A DNA stretch of 64,000 nt from Psychromicrobium lacuslunae (GCF_000950575.1 NZ_CP011005.1:1550001-1614000); one strand, 5' to 3'. Positions 24,795 through 35,533 are shown, counted from the first letter of the stretch. Numbers and translations are program-made. The notes: a model not told the origin generated them from the letters alone.

Positions 24795-25838
24795 CTAACG
24801 GATGTCTCGCCGTTCACTATCCCGAATTTCGCCCACCAGCTCCTCGATTACATCCTCCAAATACAACACACCGGAGGTCACACCACTCGGGCCGATCACG
24901 CGGGCCAGGTGAGAACCGGTACGCTGCATAATGCGCAGGGCGTCTTCGACCTCTTCGGCCTCAGCCAAGTTGATCAAGGTGCGCACCCGAGACTCCGCCA
25001 ACGGCATCTCGTACTCATCTTCCGGGACAGTCAGTACATCTTTAATGTGCACATAGCTAGTCAGCTTGCCCTCGTCATCCTGCAGCACGAAACGGGAGAA
25101 CCCGGTTTGCCGCACCGCCGCTTCTACATCGAGCGGGGTCGCCCGAGTGCTCAGCGTGTGCAACGTCTCCAAAGGCACCATCACCTGAGCCGCCGTACGG
25201 TCAGAGAACTCCAGTGCCCCACTCAGCAAGCCAGTCTCATCATCCACCAAACCGTGCTTAGTGGACTCGGCGACGATTGACTGCACTTCTTCCAAGGTGA
25301 AGCTCGAAGTCACCTCGTCCTTGGGCTCGATCTTGAACAGCCGAACAATGTGATTAGCCAGCCAGTTCAAGCTGACGATCACTGGGCGAACCACCTTGGA
25401 GATCCAGACTAAGGGCGGGGCGAGAAACAAAGCAGCCTTATCGGCAACCGAAACCGAGATGTTCTTTGGCACCATCTCGCCAAAGGTGACGTGCAAGAAG
25501 GTCACCAGCAGCAAGGCGATGATGAAAGAAGCCGTACCAGTCGCGGCTTCCGGCACACCCAGCGCGTGCAGCGGCACTTCGAGCAGGTGGTGGATCGAGG
25601 GCTCAGCCACATTCAAGATCAGCAAGGAAGCTACCGTGATACCCAATTGCGCACAGGCCAACATCAACGAGACGTGTTCCATCGCGTAGAGCGTGGTGCG
25701 GGCCCGGGCCGAACCAGCCTCGGCGAGCGGCTCAATCTGACTGCGTCTGGCACTCATAATCGCAAACTCGGCACCGACGAAGAAGGCATTGGCCAGCAGC
25801 AAGATGACTAGCCAGAGGATTCCCATCCAGTCGCTCAT
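24795..25838 (-). CDS. CNNM/DUF21 membrane protein with CBS domains (hemolysin C-like)
   Basis: 347 residues. An N-terminal DUF21 domain with three or four helices (about 1-145: ILWLVILLLANAFFVGAEFA, LACAQLGITVASLLILNVAEP, FGEMVPKNISVSVADKAALF) is followed by a CBS pair (about 200-330, VMVPLETLHTLS, HIKDVLT). It lacks the C-terminal CorC_HlyC domain that its upstream neighbour has. Relatives (CNNM/CorC) are Mg2+ or Co2+ exporters. Its ATG overlaps the stop of the longer paralogue, so the pair is translated together and may form a heteromeric transporter. Function inferred from family. Confidence 0.88.
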   Translation of the reverse strand: MSDWMGILWLVILLLANAFFVGAEFAIMSARRSQIEPLAEAGSARARTTLYAMEHVSLMLACAQLGITVASLLILNVAEPSIHHLLEVPLHALGVPEAATGTASFIIALLLVTFLHVTFGEMVPKNISVSVADKAALFLAPPLVWISKVVRPVIVSLNWLANHIVRLFKIEPKDEVTSSFTLEEVQSIVAESTKHGLVDDETGLLSGALEFSDRTAAQVMVPLETLHTLSTRATPLDVEAAVRQTGFSRFVLQDDEGKLTSYVHIKDVLTVPEDEYEMPLAESRVRTLINLAEAEEVEDALRIMQRTGSHLARVIGPSGVTSGVLYLEDVIEELVGEIRDSERRDIR

Positions 25839-27160
25839 TTCTGCTCACCGCCTTCCAGCTCAGCCTCGACCGCCGGGACGAATCGAATCCGATCAATTCG
25901 GCGGCCATCCATCCGCTCGACTTCCAATCTGCCCCCGTAAACCTCGACAGCGTCGCCAGTTTCCGGTATCCGGCCAAGTTCCGCCATCACAAATCCGCCG
26001 ACGGTTTCATAACTCGCCTCGTCCGGCACCCGCAAACCTGGGATTTGGTCGGTAATCTCATCCGGGCGCATTAAGCCGGGGAAATGCCAGTCGCCATTGG
26101 TGCTCTGCAGCACTCCAGGCTTGGTGGCATCGTGTTCATCCTCGACCTCACCGACAATTTCTTCGACCAAGTCCTCCAAGGTGGCCGCCCCGGCAGTGCC
26201 GCCGTACTCATCCACCACCACCGCGAGTTGTAGATTGCCTTCCCGCAGTTCACGCAGCAGCGCATCCAGATGAATGGTCTCCGGAACCCTGAGTACATCT
26301 TCTTTGATTGTTCCGGCCTGCAATCCCACTCGACGCTCGGTGGGCACCGCAATAGCTCGTTTGACGTGCACCACGCCCAACACGTCGTCAGCAGATTCTC
26401 CGATCACCGGGAACCGGGAGAAGCCGGTGCGGCGCGCGGCGTCAATAACGTCGGTGAGCGGGGCGTCGATATCGATGGTTTCCAATCGGATTCGCGGCGT
26501 CATCACATCGGCAGCGGTGCGGTCGGAGAAACTCAGCGAACGTGCAAGGAAGTTAGCGGTACCGGCGTCAAGGGTGCCCATCTCGGCTGATCTGCGCACC
26601 AATGAGGCAAGCTCGGAGGGGGTGCGGGCACCCGAGATCTCTTCTTTCGCCTCTAAACCAAAGACGTTCAACACTCGATTAGAAAACCCGTTCAGCAGCA
26701 CAATGGCCGGTTTGAAAATCGTGGTGAAGACCAGTTGGGGCCGGGCTACAAGTTTGCCGATCTGGAAGGCCCGGGCGATGGCCATGTTCTTCGGCACCAA
26801 TTCACCCAAGAGCATTGAGAGCAGGGTGGCCAGCACCATCGAAACAATGAGAGATACGGTGCCAGCCATCGCGCCTTCAACGCCGATGGCACGCAGCGGG
26901 GTTGCTAACAGCGCACCTAGCGAAGGCTCCATCACGAAGCCAGTCAGCAGGGTGGTCAAGGTGATGCCCAGCTGGCAGCTGGAGAGCTGAGTTGAAAGGG
27001 TTTTCAGGCATCGCAACAGCGGCTCAGCACCCTTGTCACCCTGATCGATAGCGCGTTGCACGCTGCTCTGATCAAGCGCGACGAGCGAAAATTCGACGGC
27101 GACAAAGAAGCCGGTGCCAAGAATAAGGACGAAGCCTACGACGAGTAATAGCCACTCCAT
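25835..27160 (-). CDS. CNNM/CorC-type membrane transporter
   Basis: 441 residues: DUF21 helices (about 1-180; LLVVGFVLILGTGFFVAVEF, SSCQLGITLTTLLTGFVMEP, LGELVPKNMAIARAFQIGKL), a CBS pair (about 205-330) and a complete CorC_HlyC domain at the C terminus (TVGGFVMAELGRIPETGD). The family exports divalent cations, mostly Mg2+. The ATG follows directly on a small open frame (TAAATG), suggesting coupling to it. The downstream paralogue overlaps by four bases. Confidence 0.9.
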   Translation of the reverse strand: MEWLLLVVGFVLILGTGFFVAVEFSLVALDQSSVQRAIDQGDKGAEPLLRCLKTLSTQLSSCQLGITLTTLLTGFVMEPSLGALLATPLRAIGVEGAMAGTVSLIVSMVLATLLSMLLGELVPKNMAIARAFQIGKLVARPQLVFTTIFKPAIVLLNGFSNRVLNVFGLEAKEEISGARTPSELASLVRRSAEMGTLDAGTANFLARSLSFSDRTAADVMTPRIRLETIDIDAPLTDVIDAARRTGFSRFPVIGESADDVLGVVHVKRAIAVPTERRVGLQAGTIKEDVLRVPETIHLDALLRELREGNLQLAVVVDEYGGTAGAATLEDLVEEIVGEVEDEHDATKPGVLQSTNGDWHFPGLMRPDEITDQIPGLRVPDEASYETVGGFVMAELGRIPETGDAVEVYGGRLEVERMDGRRIDRIRFVPAVEAELEGGEQK

Positions 27161-27331
27161 TTAGCGGTTCACCCCCGCTCGGGACAGTTGCGCGCAACGC
27201 GCTGCAAGTGATGGGGGTTGGTCGTCTGTCGATGCCTCGCTTAGCGCGACGGCGGAGACAACCTCGGAACTGGGCTTGCCGGCCATAATGTCCACTGGAG
27301 TGGAGGGCCGGCTTCTAGAGTGATAGTCCAT
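27161..27331 (-). CDS. Small open frame (56 aa) coupled to the CNNM operon
   Basis: ATG at 27331, stop TAA at 27161-27163 immediately before the CNNM ATG. Translation starts MDYHSRSRPSTPVDIMAGKP and ends LSRAGVNR, with no hydrophobic segment and no family I recognise. TAAACT stands nine bases before its ATG. The abutting TAAATG and promoter-like -10 suggest a short leader-encoded protein or a coupling peptide; it could also be untranslated leader. Confidence 0.4.
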   Translation of the reverse strand: MDYHSRSRPSTPVDIMAGKPSSEVVSAVALSEASTDDQPPSLAARCAQLSRAGVNR

Positions 27332-27395
27332 AGCTCTTATAGTTTAGCGGATAGCGGAGCGCTGCCCGATCGAATGCAGCCCAGAGCTGAATCCG

Positions 27396-28886
<1,491 letters not shown>

Positions 28887-28931
28887 GTTCGCTGAGCACC
28901 CCACACAGCCCTTACCTCTTCCCTTCCCAAC

Positions 28932-28962
28932 TGTGCCACTGAGTGTTACCTAAGGTGGCACA
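28932..28962. promoter_or_regulatory. Inverted repeat between guaB1 and kgd
   Basis: TGTGCCAC, 15 bases, GTGGCACA: perfect 8-bp arms. Possible operator or hairpin; no regulator can be named. Confidence 0.35.
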
Positions 28963-29030
28963 TGTGGCGTTTCCAAGTGATCGTGCACCAGATCAGTGAC
29001 ACCCAATGGGACAACTGGAACAGAGGGCGC

Positions 29031-29046
29031 TGTGGCGTGCGCCACA
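29031..29046. promoter_or_regulatory. CRP/GlxR-like box upstream of kgd
   Basis: TGTGGCGTGCGCCACA keeps the TGTG-N8-CACA spacing of CRP/GlxR sites and extends to an 8-bp perfect dyad (29030-29047). It lies about 50 bases before a TAGACT -10 at 29094-29099 for kgd. Confidence 0.4.
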
Positions 29047-29149
29047 GATAACGGAAACATGGCGTCTAGATTGGCCTGCACGGCCTTGGCCTTACTAGAC
29101 TGACATGCGGACGGCAATGTCTTGAACTCATGGAAGAGGCGTATTTCAG

Positions 29150-32100
29150 GTGCCAGATGAATCCCTCCACCGTTTGACCGAAGAATTCGGTGGTAACGAG
29201 TGGCTCGTCGACGAACTCTACGAACAATATCGGCAGAACAAGAACTCGGTGGATCAGAAGTGGTGGCCGCTTTTCGCCTCCCTCGACGCCGACGCTTCGG
29301 CCAGCGGTAAGCACGCGGCGGGTGATACCGGAACCCCAGCAGCGGCCGCCACCCAACGACCAGTGACCCAGCCGCTGCCGGTGGTCAAGCCAACCGCAAC
29401 GGCTCAGCCGGCAGCAACCCCCCCGGCCGCCGCCAAGCCGAATCCTGCACCGACCTCGGCCGCGGCTCCCGCAGCAGCACCAACTGCCGCCGCGCCGAAA
29501 GCGGCCCAGGCAGCACCAACCGCGCCGACGACGAAACCCAAGACCAACACCACCCCGATTCCTGCGCAGTTGCCGCCAACCGCCAAGAACAACACCGCCC
29601 CCGAAGAGGATTCGGTAAGCATTTTGCGTGGCCCGGCCAAGGCCATTGCCGCCAATATGGTGGCCAGCCTCGAAGTGCCGACCGCAACCAGTGTGCGCGC
29701 GGTACCGGCGAAGCTGCTGATCGACAACCGCTTGGTGATCAACTCCAATCTGGCGCGCGCCCGTGGCGGTAAAGTCTCTTTCACCCACTTGATCGGCTAT
29801 GCGGTCATCAGGGCGCTCAAGCAGTTCCCCTCGATGAACGTGCATTACGACGAGCAGGACGGCAAGCCGGTCGCGGTACAGCCGGCGCACATTAACTTCG
29901 GCATCGCCATTGATATGCCCAAGCCAGATGGCACTCGTTCGCTCGTGGTGCCGAACATTAAGAAGTCCGAGACGCTGAGCTTCTCCGAGTTCTGGCGGAC
30001 TTATGAGGATCTGATCAAGCGCGCCCGGGCTGGCAAGCTGACCGCAGATGACTACGCGGGCACCACTGTTTCGCTGACCAATCCCGGCGGCATTGGCACA
30101 GTGCACTCGGTGCCTCGTCTCTCCAAGGGCCAGGCCAGCATCATCGGCGTCGGCGCTTTGGATTACCCCGCCGAGTTCCAGGGCACCAGCGAACGAATCA
30201 TCGCTAAGAACGCGATCAGCAAGGTCGTTACACTGACCTCGACCTACGACCACCGGGTCATCCAGGGGGCGGGCAGCGGCGAGTTCCTCAAGCTAGTACA
30301 CCAACTCCTGCTCGGCGCCGACGACTTCTACGATGAGATCTTCGAATCGCTACGAATTCCCTACGAGCCAGTGCGCTGGAGCCCCGACGTTCAGGTCGAT
30401 CCCTTTGACCAGATCAATAAGGTTGCCCGGATCCAGCAGCTCATTCATGCCTACCGGGTGCGCGGTCACCTGATGGCGGATACCGATCCGCTGGAATATG
30501 TGCAGCGTAAACACCCCGACCTGGACGTGCTCAACCACGGCCTGACTCTCTGGGACTTGGATCGCGAATGGCCGACCGGCGGCTTCGGTGGCAAGCAGAG
30601 CCTGAAATTCCGCGATATTCTCGGTGTGCTGCGGGACGCGTACTGCCGTACCACCGGTGTCGAATACATGCACCTGCAAGATCCGGAACAGCGCAAGTGG
30701 TTCCAGGACGAGTTGGAGCATCCCTACTCCAAGCCGAGCCGTGAAGAGCAGCTACGCATTGTCTCCAAGCTCAACGCTGCCGAAGCTTTCGAAACGTTCT
30801 TGCAGACCAAGTACGTCGGTCAGAAGCGCTTCTCCTTGGAAGGCGGCGAATCACTGATTCCGCTGCTGGACTCGGTGCTCGCCGACGCCGCCGATGAGGG
30901 CCTGGACGAGGTAGCCATCGGAATGGCACACCGCGGTCGACTCAATGTGCTCACCAATATTGCTGGCAAGACCTACGGCCAGGTGTTCCGCGAGTTCGAG
31001 GGCAACGACGACCCGCGCAGCGTGCAGGGCTCCGGCGATGTGAAGTACCACCTCGGTACCGAAGGAACCTTCACCTCGATCAACGGCAACCAGACGAAGG
31101 TTTACCTGGCCGCCAATCCGTCCCACCTCGAGGCAGCTGACCCGGTGTTGGAAGGCATCGTCCGTGCCAAGCAGGACGTGCTGGATACCAACGGCGCGAG
31201 CTTCGATGTCTTACCCTTGCTGATCCACGGTGATGCGGCCTTTGCCGGTCAGGGCGTGGTGGCGGAAACGCTCAACCTTTCACAGCTCCGCGGCTACCGC
31301 ACCGGTGGCACCATCCACGTGGTGGTGAACAACCAGGTCGGCTTTACCACCTCCCCCTCTTCCTCGCGTTCTTCGGTGTACTCCACCGACGTCGCGAAGA
31401 TGATTCAGGCACCGATCTTCCACGTCAACGGGGATGACCCGGAGGCAGTGGTCCGGGTGGCTCAGCTGGCCTTCAAGTACCGGCAGAAGTTCGCCGCCGA
31501 TATTGTCATCGATCTGGTCTGCTACCGTCGCCGCGGGCACAACGAGGGCGACGATCCCTCGATGACCCAACCGCTGATGTACAACCTGATCGAAGCCAAG
31601 CGCTCAGTCCGTCGTCTCTACACCGAGGCGCTGATTGGCCGTGGTGATATCACCGGCGAGGAAGCCGAGCAATTACTGCGCGACTACCAAGAACGGCTGG
31701 AACGCGCTTTCGCGGAAACACATGCCGCACAAACCTCACCGATTCCGATTGTCACCGAGGACAAGAAGGCTGTTGCCGACTTGGAGCGCCCAGTGGCGCA
31801 GCGCGGTCAGGAGGATTCGACTCGTGCGGTTCCCACCGTGAGCGCGCAGATGATTGCCCATATCGGCAGCGTACAGACCACGCCACCGGAGGGCTTCACG
31901 CTGCACCCGAAGATCGAACCGCTGCTGCGCAAACGTGAGGTGATGTCTCGCGAGGGCAATATCGACTGGGGCTTCGGCGAGCTACTAGCGCTTGGCTCAT
32001 TGGCGATGGAGGGTGTGCCGATCCGGTTCACCGGCCAGGACACCCAGCGCGGCACCTTCGCGCAGCGCCACTCGGTGCTTCACGACCGGAAGAACGGCGA

Positions 32101-32974
32101 GGAATGGGCTCCCTATCAGGAACTCTCTGACTCGCAGGCTCGCTTCATGGTCTACAACTCCTCACTAAGCGAGTACGCCGCCCTCGGCTTCGAGTACGGC
32201 TACTCGGTGGAGCGCACCGATGCCATGGTGCTCTGGGAAGCGCAATACGGCGACTTCGCCAATGGCGCACAGTCAATGATCGATGTCTTCATTTCCTCTG
32301 CTGAGCAGAAGTGGGGCCAACGCTCTTCGCTGGTAATGCTGCTGCCACACGGCTACGAGGGGCAGGGACCGGAGCACACCTCAGCGCACATTGAGCGTTA
32401 CCTGCAGATGTGTGCCGAGGACAATATGGTGCTGGCTCAGCCGACCACTCCGGCCTCGCACTTCCACCTGCTCCGCCGTCAGGCTTATAGCCGACCACGC
32501 AAGCCGCTCATTGTCTTCACCCCGAAGCAGTTGCTACGGCTGAAGGCCGCTGCCTCTTCGTTGGAAGACTTCACCAGCGGTGAGTTCCAGCCGGTAATCG
32601 GTGATAGCGCGGCATCGGGCAACATCGACCGGGTGGTTTTGGTCTCCGGCCGGCTCTACTATGATTTGCTAGCCGCCCGAACCAAGTCGGGGGACACCTC
32701 GACCGCACTGGTTCGAGTCGAGCAGCTTTACCCGTTCCCGGTGGAAGAAATCGCCGCCGAGCTGGCAAAATACCCGAATGCCGAAGTTGTTTGGGCACAG
32801 GACGAGCCTGCTAACCAGGGACCATGGCCAATCATGGGATTGATCTTGCCGCCAGCGCTAGGCAAGGCCATCCGCCCGATTTCCCGGCCAGCTTCAGCGT
32901 CCACCGCTACTGGTTCCTCGAAGCGGCACGCAGTAGAGCAGGAAGCCTTGGTCAGCAAGGTCTTCGCGCGCTAG
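29150..32974 (+). CDS. kgd: Multifunctional 2-oxoglutarate dehydrogenase E1/E2 (Kgd)
   Basis: 1274 residues combining, in order, the short E1 N-terminal segment (LTEEFGGNEWLVDELYEQYR), an Ala/Pro/Thr-rich linker (about 45-150), an E2 succinyltransferase-like domain (about 155-390, catalytic TYDHRVIQGAGSGEF) and the ThDP-dependent E1 (from about 420; AHRGRLNVL, GDAAFAGQGVVAE, YRRRGHNEGDDPS). There is no lipoyl domain, as expected for actinobacterial Kgd/OdhA, which relies on the E2 of the pyruvate complex. It decarboxylates 2-oxoglutarate in the TCA cycle. The GTG at 29150 matches the family N terminus; GGAAGAGG lies upstream. A FHA regulator (OdhI/GarA) is not in this window. Confidence 0.97.
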   Translation: MPDESLHRLTEEFGGNEWLVDELYEQYRQNKNSVDQKWWPLFASLDADASASGKHAAGDTGTPAAAATQRPVTQPLPVVKPTATAQPAATPPAAAKPNPAPTSAAAPAAAPTAAAPKAAQAAPTAPTTKPKTNTTPIPAQLPPTAKNNTAPEEDSVSILRGPAKAIAANMVASLEVPTATSVRAVPAKLLIDNRLVINSNLARARGGKVSFTHLIGYAVIRALKQFPSMNVHYDEQDGKPVAVQPAHINFGIAIDMPKPDGTRSLVVPNIKKSETLSFSEFWRTYEDLIKRARAGKLTADDYAGTTVSLTNPGGIGTVHSVPRLSKGQASIIGVGALDYPAEFQGTSERIIAKNAISKVVTLTSTYDHRVIQGAGSGEFLKLVHQLLLGADDFYDEIFESLRIPYEPVRWSPDVQVDPFDQINKVARIQQLIHAYRVRGHLMADTDPLEYVQRKHPDLDVLNHGLTLWDLDREWPTGGFGGKQSLKFRDILGVLRDAYCRTTGVEYMHLQDPEQRKWFQDELEHPYSKPSREEQLRIVSKLNAAEAFETFLQTKYVGQKRFSLEGGESLIPLLDSVLADAADEGLDEVAIGMAHRGRLNVLTNIAGKTYGQVFREFEGNDDPRSVQGSGDVKYHLGTEGTFTSINGNQTKVYLAANPSHLEAADPVLEGIVRAKQDVLDTNGASFDVLPLLIHGDAAFAGQGVVAETLNLSQLRGYRTGGTIHVVVNNQVGFTTSPSSSRSSVYSTDVAKMIQAPIFHVNGDDPEAVVRVAQLAFKYRQKFAADIVIDLVCYRRRGHNEGDDPSMTQPLMYNLIEAKRSVRRLYTEALIGRGDITGEEAEQLLRDYQERLERAFAETHAAQTSPIPIVTEDKKAVADLERPVAQRGQEDSTRAVPTVSAQMIAHIGSVQTTPPEGFTLHPKIEPLLRKREVMSREGNIDWGFGELLALGSLAMEGVPIRFTGQDTQRGTFAQRHSVLHDRKNGEEWAPYQELSDSQARFMVYNSSLSEYAALGFEYGYSVERTDAMVLWEAQYGDFANGAQSMIDVFISSAEQKWGQRSSLVMLLPHGYEGQGPEHTSAHIERYLQMCAEDNMVLAQPTTPASHFHLLRRQAYSRPRKPLIVFTPKQLLRLKAAASSLEDFTSGEFQPVIGDSAASGNIDRVVLVSGRLYYDLLAARTKSGDTSTALVRVEQLYPFPVEEIAAELAKYPNAEVVWAQDEPANQGPWPIMGLILPPALGKAIRPISRPASASTATGSSKRHAVEQEALVSKVFAR

Positions 32975-32984
32975 CTAGCTCATC

Positions 32985-33016
32985 GATGCCCAGTCTGGTC
33001 CGCCGGGCTGGGCATC
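32985..33016 (+). terminator. Hairpin downstream of kgd
   Basis: GATGCCCAG and CTGGGCATC (9-bp stem, 14-base loop) eleven bases after the kgd stop. T-run absent. Confidence 0.5.
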
Positions 33017-33084
33017 GGCGTACCCGGACGGGTACTGTTCGAACAAGAAGGTTTAATATCCGTTTAAGCAGGGAAGGCTAGGCA

Positions 33085-33684
33085 GTGGAACAGAGGAAGA
33101 TTCGGCTGGCCGCTGTTGGCGACGAATTATTGGCCGGGGTGGGTGACCCACGGGCACTCGGTTGGCTGGGCAGAGTGCTGGCCAGGACCCCGCAAGAGGA
33201 GTTTTCGCTCGAGTCCTACAGCCTGGCCTGCCCCGAAGAGGGCACCGAGGCGCTGGCTTCTCGCTGGCTCTCCGAAGCGGGACGACGATTCGACGATTTC
33301 CATGAGAACCGTCTGGTGATCGGCCTCTCGGACCGCGATCTTGAGCTTGGTCTGTCCACCGCGCGAAGCAGGCTAAACCTGGCAAATATCCTGGACGGCG
33401 CGGCACAACTTAGTGTCCCGGTTTTTGTGGTCGGCCCTCCCCCAGGTTTGGACGCCGCAGCGAACCAGAAGCTCAGTGAGTTGAACACCGCATTTGCCGA
33501 TGTCACCACCAGGCGCCGTCATGTCTATGTCGACACCTTCTCGCCACTGCTCAATCACGAGCAATGGCGCACCGATTTGGCGGCTAATAACGGCGCTCCG
33601 GGTCAGGCTGGCTACGGTCTAATGGCTTGGCTGGTGCTGCATCGCGGCTGGTATCAGTGGATGGGTATCCCCGAAGTCAGCTAA
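33085..33684 (+). CDS. SGNH/GDSL-type hydrolase
   Basis: 199 residues. Block I is AAVGDELLAGVGDPRALGW, a GDxLxxG form typical of actinobacterial SGNH proteins where Ser of GDS is replaced; block III-like VIGLSDRDLELGLSTARSRLN and PVFVVGPPPG follow. The C-terminal SxxH region usually carrying Asp/His reads GAPGQAGYGLMAWLVLHRGW. Since the canonical GDS Ser reads GDE here, catalysis is uncertain. The GTG at 33085 has GGAAGG upstream. It follows kgd after a hairpin and ends before a strong terminator. Substrate unknown. Confidence 0.78.
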   Translation: MEQRKIRLAAVGDELLAGVGDPRALGWLGRVLARTPQEEFSLESYSLACPEEGTEALASRWLSEAGRRFDDFHENRLVIGLSDRDLELGLSTARSRLNLANILDGAAQLSVPVFVVGPPPGLDAAANQKLSELNTAFADVTTRRRHVYVDTFSPLLNHEQWRTDLAANNGAPGQAGYGLMAWLVLHRGWYQWMGIPEVS

Positions 33685-33712
33685 ACGCTATCCCGCCAAC
33701 GAAAATACTGTG

Positions 33713-33747
33713 GCCCCGATTCTGGCTCCCCGAGCCAGAATCGGGGC
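33713..33747 (+). terminator. Strong terminator after the SGNH hydrolase gene
   Basis: GCCCCGATTCTGGCTC, three bases, GAGCCAGAATCGGGGC: perfect 16-bp stem followed by a T-rich stretch (TGCTGTCTTTA). Confidence 0.85.
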
Positions 33748-33818
33748 TGCTGTCTTTACTGCATACTTAGCATACTTAGCAGCCAGGTAGCACGGGCGCG
33801 AGATGACCGGAAAAATAA

Positions 33819-33887
33819 ACGCGATATATCTTGACCTGTAGTAAGTCGCGTTATATCGTGAATATATCAACGCGATATATCTCAACT
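33819..33887 (+). promoter_or_regulatory. Promoter with multiple PadR-type operators
   Basis: -35 TTGACC (33831-33836) and -10 TATCGT (33854-33859) are 17 bases apart. Three copies of the same word overlap them: ACGCGATATATCTTGA (33819-33834), the inverted TCACGATATAACGCG centred near 33855, and ACGCGATATATCTCAA (33870-33885). The GCGATATATC half-sites form inverted pairs, as expected for a PadR dimer; padR is the third gene of the operon. Confidence 0.65.
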
Positions 33888-33902
33888 TATTTTGGAGGAA
33901 TG

Positions 33903-34694
33903 ATGAGCCACTGGGAAATCGATGCCCCGCAAACCATCGAGGTCGATGAGGTGCGCGAGCTCCGTGCTTCTATCGTCCGCGGCAGACTTGATGTGATCAC
34001 TCACCAAGAGGCCAGCACTCGGATCGAAGTTGCCGAAATCAGCGGCACCCCGCTCGAGGTGACCTTGGAGAACGGCACACTACGGATCCGGCACCGGGAT
34101 GAAGACGAGATCGGCTGGCTGAAGCGGCTAACCGGGATGAAAAACCACCACGCTATTGTGAGTATTGCGGTGCCGGCAGGCATTTCCGTGCTGGCTAATA
34201 CGGTCAGCGGCGAAGGGCTGGTCAGCGGCACCAGCGCAGAGACCAGCTTGAAGACGGTATCCGGCTCGCTCATGTCAGATGACACCTCGGGTTCGCTGAC
34301 CGTGGATACTGTCAGCGGCGAAATCATTGTTCGCAATCATCGTGGCCCCCTCGTTGCTGGCACTGTCAGCGGCGAAATCACCGCTTCCGGTGAACTGCAA
34401 ACCGTCAAGGCAAAATCCGTCAGCGGGGATCTGAGCTTCGATTTGAAAGGCATCCCGGAGGAACTGAGCAGCAACGGCGTCTCCGGGGAGCTCACCGTGC
34501 GGGTGCCGAGCGGACTCGGTGTACAGCTTGACGCCAAATCAGTCTCCGGGAACATCATTCTCGACGATCAGCGCTTTTCCGGCACCTCACCAAACGTCCG
34601 AGTGAACAGCGGTCCGGAATCCCCCAGAATGCAGGTCCACAGCAAATCTGTCTCTGGCAATATCTCCATCGTCCGCGAACACGGCGCGGCCTGA
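33903..34694 (+). CDS. DUF4097 beta-strand repeat protein
   Basis: 263 residues. No signal peptide or membrane segment. After an N-terminal strand-rich part (WEIDAPQTIEVDEVRELRAS) the body is a run of beta-helix repeats marked by S-x-S-G-E/N/D (TVSGEGLVSG, TVSGSLMSDD, TVSGEIIVRN, SVSGDLSFDL, SVSGNIILDD). DUF4097 proteins are common partners of PadR regulators and have been proposed to act as scaffolds or adhesin-like modules; function unknown. The ATG at 33903 is used with GGAGG; an adjacent ATG at 33900 is also possible. It is about 40% similar by eye to the next gene, so the pair arose by duplication. Confidence 0.85.
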   Translation: MSHWEIDAPQTIEVDEVRELRASIVRGRLDVITHQEASTRIEVAEISGTPLEVTLENGTLRIRHRDEDEIGWLKRLTGMKNHHAIVSIAVPAGISVLANTVSGEGLVSGTSAETSLKTVSGSLMSDDTSGSLTVDTVSGEIIVRNHRGPLVAGTVSGEITASGELQTVKAKSVSGDLSFDLKGIPEELSSNGVSGELTVRVPSGLGVQLDAKSVSGNIILDDQRFSGTSPNVRVNSGPESPRMQVHSKSVSGNISIVREHGAA

Positions 34695-34717
34695 TTCGAT
34701 CCGGAAGGACAGCTGAG

Positions 34718-35533
34718 ATGGAAACCTGGACCATTGATTCTCCGCAAACCATAGAGCTCGACGGGATAAGGAACCTTCGACTGCTCGCCATAAAAGGCAG
34801 ATTCGACGTGATTGCCCATCAGGATCCCACGGAAACAGTCACCCGACTAAGCATCGCCGAAGTCACCGGCGATCCTCTAGAGGTCGTCAAAGCTGACGAG
34901 CGTCTGGAAATCAGACACGGCAAGACCGACGCCGCAAGCTGGCTGAGCAAGGATAACCCGCTGAGCTCGCAGAACCATCTAGTGATCACCGTCGAGGTCC
35001 CCAAAAACACCTCTGTGGACGCGAAAACGGTGGGTGGCGAGGGTCTTCTTTCCGGACTTGACTCGCTGCTGAAAATCTCTTCGGTCAACGGTTCCTTGGT
35101 CTGCGATGCGACAGTCGGTGAACTCCACGTCAACACCGTTTCCGGCGAAGCTATTGTGCAAAATCACTACGGCACCTTCTCCTCAAACTCAGTTTCCGGT
35201 GAGGTCACCGCCTCGGGAGAATTGCAAACCATCAAATCGACTACTGTCACTGGCGATCTCAGCTTCGACGTGTTCGGTCCGATTAGCTCAATCACCACGA
35301 ACTCGGTGTCCGGAAATGTGCTGATCCGACTGCCCGAAAAGCTCAGTACCAAAGTCAAGGTCAACTCAGTATCAGGTAGCGTGAACGTCAATGACGAAAC
35401 CATCAAGGTGATCGGCAACACCAGCCGTCAGTTCGGTGACGCAAGTCATGGCATCGTCAATATTTCGGTTAACTCGGTCTCTGGCTCGGTGACTGTTTTC
35501 AATCGACTAGCCCAGCAGGAGGTGCGTAACTAA
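34718..35533 (+). CDS. DUF4097 beta-strand repeat protein (paralogue)
   Basis: 271 residues, a second copy of the preceding gene: METWTIDSPQTIELDGIRNL at the start, then the same SxSGE/SVSGN ladder (TVSGEAIVQN, SVSGEVTASG, TVTGDLSFDV, SVSGNVLIRL, SVSGSVNVND, SVSGSVTVFN). Soluble by appearance. GGAAGGACAGCTGAG provides the ribosome site, 23 bases after the first copy ends. The stop overlaps the padR ATG by one base. The two paralogues might form a hetero-oligomer under PadR control; this is inference. Confidence 0.83.
   Translation: METWTIDSPQTIELDGIRNLRLLAIKGRFDVIAHQDPTETVTRLSIAEVTGDPLEVVKADERLEIRHGKTDAASWLSKDNPLSSQNHLVITVEVPKNTSVDAKTVGGEGLLSGLDSLLKISSVNGSLVCDATVGELHVNTVSGEAIVQNHYGTFSSNSVSGEVTASGELQTIKSTTVTGDLSFDVFGPISSITTNSVSGNVLIRLPEKLSTKVKVNSVSGSVNVNDETIKVIGNTSRQFGDASHGIVNISVNSVSGSVTVFNRLAQQEVRN

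Noticed and set aside
29066-30253. 395-codon open frame antisense to kgd
   Set aside because: Composition is a Gly/Arg-rich mirror of the Ala/Pro linker and E2 domain of kgd; no domain, no ribosome site. A GC-bias shadow.
33688-33885. 65-codon minus frame with repeated Tyr-Ile residues before DUF4097
   Set aside because: The peptide repeats merely reflect the GCGATATATC operator words and the terminator.
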